From Dastarcus helophoroides (taxonomy: Eukaryota > Arthropoda > Insecta > Coleoptera > Bothrideridae), in the NCBI GenBank assembly GCA_028583605.1, contig CM053328.1, forward strand, positions 4,148,304 to 4,212,303: a stretch of DNA of 64,000 nt, in the 5' to 3' direction. The notes under the pieces are model-generated. The model did no database searches. It worked only from the letters and a program-made list of their open reading frames with translations, and was not told the origin of the DNA. This document shows, piece after piece, positions 55,676-64,000 of the stretch (position 1 is its first letter; each line of letters starts with the position of its first letter). Made by a program: the position numbers and the translations under genes.

Positions 55676-56699
55676 TCTAAAAATTTTTAGTCACTAGATT
55701 GTCCTGTCATATTTCTGCCCCAAACCTATAGAAATTAAAATCACTAGAAGAGAGAAGCGATGCGGTCACGTGGGACTCGGACATTAAGGAAGACTCTGTA
55801 TAATTTAATCAGCGCTGCATAAACTACTAACCACTACTAACACTAGTGTTAGTGGTTTGTGCAGCGCTAAATGCTCTAGTAAGTCCCGGGTCAAAATCGT
55901 TTTAATTTCCGGACATCTGACGGTCAAAAGTAGAAATAAGTAGTGCCCCCTTTACGCTAACAGATGGCGCTATAAAACTCTGAAAAGCACGGTCACTGTT
56001 GTCAAATAGTGTAATTTCTACTAGATTTATTCGAATTTTCGGCATAACTATTAAACTTTAAAAAGCAACAGGGTTGGAAACAACGTCAACTATTTGAAGA
56101 ATTTTCGGCGTCTAATAGAAGATTTAGTAGAGGAATTTGTTCAGTAGAAAAGTTAGGTAGAGTTTTTATTACATTTAATAGGATTTTTTTCATGGTATAC
56201 CGACATGGAAACGAGTATACTGATATGGAAAATTTTCTTTCTAAATTTCAAGGATTTTCTTGAAATTCCGTTATTTTTTTTATGTTAAAAAATGTTAAAT
56301 AAATTGAAAAAAACATAATATTTCCGGTCAATAAGGGTCTACCATGAAAATTTTTTTTTAATATTATATTCTTTTTGAAACTTCCTACCTGTCAGAATAA
56401 GAACTTTGAGATATTTTGACTATTTGCTTAGAATTTGCCCTTTTCTCGAAATATTCACATTTATTTCAAAATTCGGTATTTCATATTTGTCGAAATGACG
56501 TCTTCTTCTTCAGAATGGGTCTTTTTTATATTTGAATCTTTTATTCGAAAGTTTTTGGATATTTAGATTTTTTTCCTTGAAATTCGTCTTTGGCTCGAAG
56601 TTTCAGCATTTTTCTCAAAATCGCATTTTCAAAATTTCTGCTTTTATGATCCTACAAATCTTAACTTTTCTTCGAAGTCTGTCCTTTCTTTTTTTTATT
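55676..56699. other. Single-copy DNA passing into AT-rich low complexity
   Basis: Apart from the palindrome at 55811, no feature is recognised. From about 56170 it becomes the T-rich low-complexity type seen elsewhere (TTTCTCGAAATATTC words). Confidence 0.4.
55811..55868. repeat. 58-bp palindrome
   Basis: AGCGCTGCA at the left pairs with TGCAGCGCT at the right. The centre ACTAACACTAGTGTTAGT is perfectly self-complementary. A stretch between the outer and inner arms is unpaired on the left side. It could be a MITE relic or a cruciform. Confidence 0.8.
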
Positions 56700-58654
56700 G
56701 ATCGACGCTTGCGTGACAATACATAACCATTTACAAATGATTTTCAACGGCAGAGAGAGAATAGAAATTATTGGAACTACTCCAATTGCTGGATGCATTT
56801 TGGTCAGATGCACATGGCCAATATAGCACTATCCTTTTTATATAATACGTGCAACCACCCAAATAAAAATTCAATGAATTATCGTACTAAAAAACGCTAT
56901 TAAAATGGAGCTGTACATTTGTTTGCCACATTCTGGAGATGTCACTTTAAAACGTTCGTTTAAAAGCGTCGCTATTTTCCCATCTTATAGACTCATAATT
57001 CTATGGATTTTGACAATGTCACGGTGACACTCGAATGTCATAATTTATCTACGTTTTGTGTTATTTGCATATATGTAATACTTCTATATGGTGTGTTTTG
57101 TACCTTCGATTGTGTTCAAAAGACGCGATGGATATATATGTTTGTCTTTATGGAGGACAGAATTTTTTAACCAATCCCGCTTCTCGTCAGTATTCTTGTT
57201 GTCATTCATTTATTAGTTTTCCTGCCCATCTTGTTACCTGTTCCCGCTATAATTGAATGAATGCTTGTCTTCCAAAGAGTACGACATATACTTTCATCTC
57301 ACCTTTTTAACAACGCATTTTGTAGTGGCGATTATCACAACACGCCATATAGAAGTATTACATATATGGTTATTTGTTTATAAAAAGGTGTAATTTGTAT
57401 AGACACCGAACGCAAAGTGACAACCACCCAACTAAAAGTTTTACCAACAAAGGCTATTAAAATGAGCTACACATTTGTTTGCCACCACGTCTTCTGCAGA
57501 TGTCACTTTAAAACTTTTGTTTAAAAGCATCGTTGCTTTCACATCTTACAAGCTCATAACTCTATGGCTTATGTCAATGTAACTGTTTAAATGTCATAAT
57601 TTATCTACGTTTTGTGTTTGTTTTTAAAAAGATGTAATTTGTAAATAGAAACTGAACGCAAAGTAACAACCACCCACGTATTATAGAGGATAGTGTACGT
57701 AGAAAACGGTGTCGAAAAACGGTCTAGAGAGTAGGTGGTATGTTTTCGTGATATCAGGAGTAGTGAAATTCTACTACCAATGAGGAATAAAGCTAATAAA
57801 TATGGCTATTAAACTGTTGAAAAATGTCGAAACTTGCCGATTTCGTTTAATTTTAATGTCATTTCTTGGTGCATTCGTTCCTACTTTTTACGACAAAGAT
57901 AATATAGGATAAATCTAAAAATGTATGGGGTTTTTTATAGTCTTTTTAGCGGAATAACTGAGCTGCAATTGCTCTCTGTTATGATATCTTGTGCCGTTGA
58001 TTGATCAACGCTTGCGTGCCAATACATGACCATTGACAAATTAGACAAATGATATTCAACGGAAGGAGATAATAGAAATAGTCACAGCTACTCAATTTGC
58101 TCATTTTGGTCAAATTTTTATACTTGGTGAATATAGGGCGCGTACTATCCTTATTTTATAATCCGTGCAACTACCTAAATAAAAATTTAACTAACGATCC
58201 TACTAACAAACTCTCTTAAAATTTGATTGCCACGTCCTCTACAGATGTCACTTTAAAACGTTCGTTTAAAAGCATTGCTATTTTTACATCTTACAAGCTC
58301 ATAATTCTATGGCTTATGTCAATGTCATAGTGACACTCAAATGTCATCATTTATCTGCGTTTTGTGTTTAGTTTATTAAGTTTATTTAACGTTTCTTCAG
58401 CCCAGTTTGGAAATATTTAAATTTTTATTGTTTGTTGACAATATTCTAAACAGTTTTTGAAATATGACTACTTGATATTTAAATTTATTTAAAAACGTTA
58501 CCTCATGACAGTTGACAAAATAAGAGGTTAGTTTATTTTACATAGAATAGGAAAAAATAAAAAAACAGAAGACCAAAATTAGATATGAAAAAAAATTCGT
58601 TTTTTTGATAAATTATGAAAATATAAAAATATAAAATAGTAGTTTGTGCAACAA

Positions 58655-58753
58655 GAGCGGATATGATGTCCATATCGCACGAGAACGATGTTTGAGCACG
58701 ACGCCGAAGGCGGAGTGCCTCAATCGTACGAGTGCGATATGGACAATCCGCTC
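58655..58753. repeat. Palindromic element around a CG-rich hairpin
   Basis: Left GAGCGGATATGATGTCCATA and right TATGGACAATCCGCTC are inverted copies. Between them lies a GC-rich core with CGCCGAAGGCG, itself able to form a small stem. Its base composition differs sharply from the flanking AT-rich DNA. The identity is unknown; a MITE is likely. Confidence 0.65.
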
Positions 58754-60199
58754 GAGTTGTACAGCGTATTTTTCCCACGACTGCGATCTATCAAAGGCTA
58801 AAATAGGATTTAGCAAATTAATAATTTTTCATGTGACATTTGCAGTTTCTAATATATTTTACATAGTGTCCATGTGTCAATGAAACGTCATAAATTTATC
58901 GCAACAAAATTCATATTTACTATTTGATTTTTAAGGTAATCATATCTTGAATATTTCACTTGCAGCCTCAGAAATGTCCGCTGGGATAAAGTTTACTGAT
59001 TCTGCACTAAAAGCACTCATTTTAAATATTTTCTTTGGTAAATACCGAAGTCAGTTTGACAGATTCTATGGTATAATTCTAAATCTAAAAATGACATTCG
59101 TCTTTATCGCATGCCGTGATTGGTCAATTTCATATCCACACTAGTGTGGATATGAAATCGCGCGACTTTCATTATATCCGTTCACTAGACTGATATGGTC
59201 TATCTATCCTGCTCGTAAGGTATAAATAACACAGTAAATATACGGGTGGGAGTGGGAAAAATACATAAAAAAGGTTGTAGCACTGGACATCGATGTTGTG
59301 TTATTTGTTTATAAAAAATATGTAATTTGTAAACAGAAACGGTGCGCAAAGCAACAACCACCCAAATAAAAGTTCAATGAACGATCACACGAATAAACAC
59401 TGTTAAGATGAGCTATATATTTGTTTGCCACGCCTTCCGCAGATGTCACGTTAGAACGTTGGTTCAAAAGCGTTGCTATTTTCACATCTCATAAGCTCAT
59501 AATTCTATGGATGATGACAATGGCACAGTGACAATCAAATGTCATAATTTATCAACGTTTTGTGTTATTTGCTTATAAGAAGGTGTAATTTGTAAAGAGA
59601 CATGGAACGCAAAGTAACAACCACCCAAATAAAAATTCAATGAACGATCATGCCAACAAACGCTATTAAAATGAACTACACATTTGTTTGCCACGTCTTC
59701 TCTAGATGTCACTAAAGCGATCGTTTAAAAGCATCGTTGTTTTAATATCTTACAAGCCCATAATTCTATGCCTTATGTCAATGTCACGTTGACACTCAAA
59801 TGTCATAATTTATCTACGTTTTGTTTTATTTGTTTATAAACAGATGTAATTAGTAAACACAAACTGGAGCGTAAAATAACAATCACTCAAAAATTCAGTG
59901 AACGGTCGTACTAACAAACGTTTTTAAAGTGAGCTATACAATTTGCTTGTCATGTCTTCTGCAGATGTCACTTTAATAACATTGCAATTTTCATTCACAT
60001 CTTATAAACTCATATTTCTGTGGCTTATGTCAATGTCACAGTGACACCCAAGTGTCATAATTTATTTATGTTTTGTGTTATTTGTTTATTAAATGATGTA
60101 ATTTGTAAACAGAAACGGAGCGCAAAGTAACAGCCACTCAAATAAAAAATTAATAAACGATCGTATCAAAAACGCAAAGAAGATACAGAGAATGTCAAC

Positions 60200-60820
60200 A
60201 CTGGAGACCGTCCAATTCGGAAATATTTTAAACAAATCGAGTTGGCACAATGCAAATCGAGTTGACATAATTCAAACCGAGTTACCCACAAACCGATACG
60301 GCACAATTTCAAATCGAGTTACCCAGACTGGTTTGCTATTAAAGAAAGTTCGAACCCGTTCCGCCGATTTAAACCGAGTTAGCTCGAGTTAAGTAAACTG
60401 GAATTAAATCGTTTGGTAAATCGACTTAACTAGTTATTCCTCTAGCAAACGCAGTCTCGTTATATTAATTGCTCCTGTTTTGTTTATATTCGTTGGCGAT
60501 AGCAAATAGTCCCGAACACGATATACTCTCCATTGCATATTTAATTCAATTAATACAGAAAATCCATGAAGCAGTAATGTGTCAGATCTTTATTAATGAC
60601 TCCGCCCGGACTGAGTTGACGCGGTTTCCTGATTTCATTTAAATGCAAGATACGCTGATCAATTTGAGTTGATTACTTTCTAACTCGGTCTAACTCGAGT
60701 TAAGATCAATTCGATTTGAACCGGTTTAGTAAATCGAGTTGACCGTTATAACCGGTTTACGCACCGGTTTAACTCGAGTTAAACCCACCTCGAATTTAGC
60801 TGGTTTCATAAGTCGAGTTC
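60200..60820. repeat. Cluster of AACTCGAGTTA / AACCGGTTTA palindromic words
   Basis: Two blocks (about 60230-60430 and 60690-60820) contain many short self-complementary words: ACTCGAGTT, AACCGGTTT and AATCGAGTT. They flank about 180 bp of plain sequence. The arrangement suggests sub-terminal binding sites of one TIR element inserted in the satellite, but I could not define its ends. Confidence 0.5.
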
Positions 60821-61636
60821 ATCTCTAATCTAAACGCTGTTAAAATTAGCTATGCATTTGTTTGCCACGTCTTTTGCAGATGTCACTTGAAAGCGTTCGT
60901 TTCGTCGTTATTTGCACATCTTACAAACTCATAATTCCTTGGATATGTCAATGTTATAGTGACACTCAACTTATCTACGTTTTGTGTTGTTATTTGTTTA
61001 TAAAAAGGAGTAATTTGTAAACAGAAGCAGAACGCAAAGTAATAACCACCCAAATAAGAATGGAATGCAAGGTAACTATTATACTGGAATCTAATTAGTT
61101 TTAACTGAATGTAATGGTGCATCGAAATTGACTTTAATTTATATTGATGTGGATCCCGCTTAACGTCAACTTGAAGTGTCAGGTATCTTATAGTTGATTC
61201 GTTGATTGAATGTATTCAATCAACGGTAGATTAAATAAATATCGATCAACACGTCGTACTAACAAAATGTTAAATTGAGCTATACATTCGTTTGCCATAC
61301 CTTCTAAAGATGTCACTTTAAGGACTTTCGTTCAAATGCGTCGCTGTTTTCACATCTTACAAACTCATAATTCTATGGATTATGACAATGTCACAGAGAA
61401 TTATTTTCTGACAGCATACACAAAATTGTAGAGGAAGAAATTTGAATTGATTTTCTGACGATGGGAAGAGAATAACACTGCCCGAAACGTTAAAACTTTA
61501 AAATAATTTTGTTGTTATTTAGTTTTTACGTCGTTTACATTTTAAGATAATTTTAAGTGTTTTTCAGATTGACAAACAAAGATCCAACGCAATCGCTGCT
61601 TGGGGCATTCTATAACAGATAGACAATCCTTAACAG

Positions 61637-62338
61637 CAGTGTTGCCAACCCGAAAATATCTATTTCTGTCACGCCGAACAAAAAATCCTGCTATTTGTGC
61701 GCAAAACCTGCTGCCCACTCTTGAATCTTTTATAAACAAAGTTGTTACACATATGGTACGCACGGCGGATCTTCTCCCTTACGACACAACAATAGTTGTT
61801 TGATTAGCAACGGAAAGAAGTTCATTGTTAATCAAGTAAGACATTTGTTTGTCTGGATTTGCAGAATGAAACTAAGTGCTTAACAAAAATAAAATATATG
61901 TTGTGAAATGCTAAATCAATATTAGAACTATTTACCTTCTTTAGGTTGGCATTGCATTGTTCTATGTTTGCTAAAAATGTCAAATGTCAATCAATAATAA
62001 TTTTTAATAAAACTGTCAGTTATGCAGTAAGAAGTTTCTCTATGCAATATATTAAAAGAATCCAGCATCCTGCCAAAAAGCTATTCCACTAATCAAAATT
62101 AACAACAATATACAATTTATAGCTTAAGAGAAAAGAACTGCACTACTTTATTTGTGTTTATGTTGATTATACAGGTACTGAAATATTCAAATTAGATATA
62201 CATGCATATTATGTCCGAATTAGAGATTTTAGCAAAATTCCGTTACAATCTTTCTAATTTAAAAAACCTTCCGGCTACATGCTTCGAGCATCAAAATTCT
62301 GCTGCTGTAGCAGAATTCTGCTACGGTTGGCAACACTG
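61637..62338. mobile_element. hAT element E with exact duplication and an empty site nearby
   Basis: The ends CAGTGTTGCCAACC and GGTTGGCAACACTG are perfect 14-bp inverted repeats. CTTAACAG flanks both sides exactly (61629-61636 and 62339-62346). The homologous satellite segment at 62710-63080 has a single CTTAACAG and no insert. It is 702 bp and non-coding. Confidence 0.97.
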
Positions 62339-63233
62339 CTTAACAGAAGGTTACTGAAATTTAGAATTGTGAAAGGAGTAACTAGCGAAGGAAAAGCCAA
62401 TAAAACATGAATAGAAATATTAATATTCACAAGGAAACTACAGAGAATATTTAATATCACAGAGATACTCAAATGTCATAATTTATCTACGTTTTGCGTT
62501 ATTTGTTTATTAAAAGGTGTAATTTTCAAACAGAAACAGAAGGCAAATAAAAATTCAAGGAACGTCGTACTAACAAACGCTATTAAAATGCGCTACAGAT
62601 TTGTTTGCCGCGTCTTCTGCAGATGTTACTTTATAGCGTTCATTTAAAAAGCATATCTATTTTCACATCTAACAAATTCATAATTCTATGGATTATGAAA
62701 ATGTCTCAGCGAATTTTTTTCTGACAGCACACACAAAATTGTAGAGGAAGGAATTTGAATTGATTTTCTGACGACAGGCAGAGAATAACACTGCCCGAAA
62801 CGTTAAAACTTTAAAATAATTTTGTTCTTATTTAGTTTTTATGTCGTTTCCATTTTAAGATAGTTTTAAGTGTTTTTCAGATTGACGAACCAAGATCCAA
62901 CGCAATCGCTGCTTGGGGCATTCTATAACAGACATCCAATCCTTAACAGAAGGTTACTGAAATTTAGAATTGTGAAAGGAGTAACTAGCGAAGGAAAAGC
63001 CAATAAAACATGAATAGAAATATTAATATTCGCAAAGAAAATCCAGACAATATCTAATGTCACAGAGGCACTCAAATGTCATAATTTATCTACTTTTGTG
63101 TCATTTGTTTATAAAAAGGTGTAATTTGTAAACAGAAACAGAAAGAAATTCAATGAACGATCCTACTAACAAATGCTATTAAAATGCGCAACAGATTTGT
63201 TTGGCACGTCTTCTGCAGATTTTACTTTATAGC

Positions 63234-63819
63234 CACTGTTGCCAGTGGATCAATGCGCCAAATGTCGCTACCGGATCTCTAAAATTCCGTTACCGGCCAC
63301 TACCCAACACAGAAAGGGTAGAGAATTCTATAAAAAACTTGACTTTGAAGGATAAATACATTTTTTTCCTTCGGAGGGTAATTAAAGCCAAAGATATAAA
63401 AAACGTTTCGTTTATCTTTAAAATAAAGATTGCTAAGACTAAAAAGAAATACCACTCTAGCTGAGAGCTATTTTAAATGGCTTCAAAGTCGTCAAGTAAG
63501 ATAGTATCTTCGGGGAAATACATATTTTTCCACAGAAAAAATAAAAATTAAATTTTCTAAAGATTTCTGCAATGATTGTGATTGAATTTCTACACCTAAA
63601 ATTGTTGTTAATTGCTCTCGGTCAGATGGCACCATGGAATAAATCGTTATGTCAATTTTTCAACAACTAGTTTATTTACCCTCGACTCGTTTATTAAAAA
63701 TAAAATAAAAATTTGGGCGCCCTCAAAAATTCCGCTACTTTATCGTCGCCGCCGCTACGCCGCTAAATGCTTCAGAACAGGCTACCAATAGCGGAATTCC
63801 GCTACCACTGGCAACACTG
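63234..63819. mobile_element. hAT element A copy 2 (reverse relative to copy 1)
   Basis: It starts CACTGTTGCCAGTGG and ends CCACTGGCAACACTG. The interior matches, in reverse complement, the element-A parts at about 8209-8250 and 9831-10376 (for example ATATGTATTTCCCCGAAGAT). The flanks share only TAGC, so an 8-bp duplication is not clear. It interrupts a satellite monomer at TTTATAGC/GTTC. Copy 2 lacks the nested insertions of copy 1. Confidence 0.85.
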
Positions 63820-64000
63820 TAGCGTTCACTTAAAAACCATCGCTATTTTCACATCTAACAAATTCATAATTCTATGGCTTATGTCAATGTCACCGTGACA
63901 TTTAAATGTCATAATTTATTACGTTTTGTGTTATTTGTTTATAAGGTGTAAATTGTAAACAGAAACAGAACGCAAAGTAATAACCACCCAAATAAAAATG

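Larger units (their letters stand above)
56700..64000. repeat. Satellite of about 270-bp monomers, interrupted, running off the window
   Basis: A core with the words CAACCACCCAAATAAAA, GTTTGCCACGTCTTCTGCAG, TTCTATGGCTTATGTCAATG and CAAATGTCATAATTTATCTA recurs with starts near 56840, 57420, 58165, 59350, 59620, 59880, 60830, 61250, 62540, 63140 and at the end of the window. Contiguous copies (59350-60130) are about 268 bp apart. Others are separated by insertions or longer interspersed segments, such as the GATCAACGCTTGCGTG block near 56700 and 58000. Monomers differ by roughly 10-20 percent. There is no gene. Confidence 0.85.

Noticed and set aside
58533..58883. Overlapping open frames on both strands near 58.6 kb
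   Set aside because: They cover the palindromic element, and sense and antisense frames mirror each other without any domain.
63226..63827. 8-bp target duplication for the second hAT A copy
   Set aside because: The flanks TTTATAGC and TAGCGTTC share only TAGC, so a clean duplication cannot be claimed.

Overview
The window is eukaryotic and very AT-rich. It has spliced genes with GT-AG introns, long tracts of satellite and low-complexity DNA, and many transposable elements. The element mix (hAT, pogo, mariner-type, PIF/Harbinger, Jockey- and CR1-like LINEs, a Penelope element, solo LTRs) and an invertebrate-type beta-1,4-GalNAc transferase point to an insect. A beetle is possible, but that is inference. 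Only two host genes are recognised with confidence.

Layout: (a) 1-4900 is low-complexity DNA with a TA-flanked MITE, LINE 3' tails, an LTR fragment and a 155-bp head-to-head palindrome. (b) 5033-10896 (+) is a five-exon beta-1,4-galactosyltransferase-family gene of 402 codons, predicted to be a GalNAc transferase. Its third intron holds a nest of hAT and Harbinger-like elements. (c) 11.8-18.5 kb is a 387-bp satellite that decays to the right. (d) 20.2-26.2 kb is a composite satellite: two 15-bp minisatellite arrays set in a ~150-bp satellite and repeated at 2942 bp, with a solo LTR inside and a dead Jockey-like LINE (26.2-29.6 kb) at its right edge. (e) 30820-41091 (-) is an eight-exon orthologue of the axonemal protein SPEF2, close to full length, with one frame break in a homopolymer. 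(f) 41.4-45.7 kb is one hAT element inside another. (g) 45.7-48.5 kb is a Penelope element split by a pogo/Tigger-type transposon. (h) 49.1-49.8 kb (-) holds three exons of an unrecognised gene. (i) 50.1-53.2 kb (-) is a broken CR1-like LINE carrying a second LINE fragment. (j) 53.6-54.7 kb (-) is a dead mariner-type transposase. (k) 54957-55667 is a hAT MITE. (l) From 56.7 kb to the end is a satellite of ~270-bp monomers cut by further hAT elements.

The two host genes show no functional link: one acts in the Golgi, the other in the sperm flagellum. I saw no CRISPR, rRNA or tRNA genes. The best new material is the transposon archaeology. Several insertions can be read to the base from exact 8-bp, TA, TAA, ATAT or 14-bp target duplications, and three have an empty-site or uninterrupted-frame comparison in the same window. 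I could not run homology searches, so family names rest on motifs and on recall of the families.
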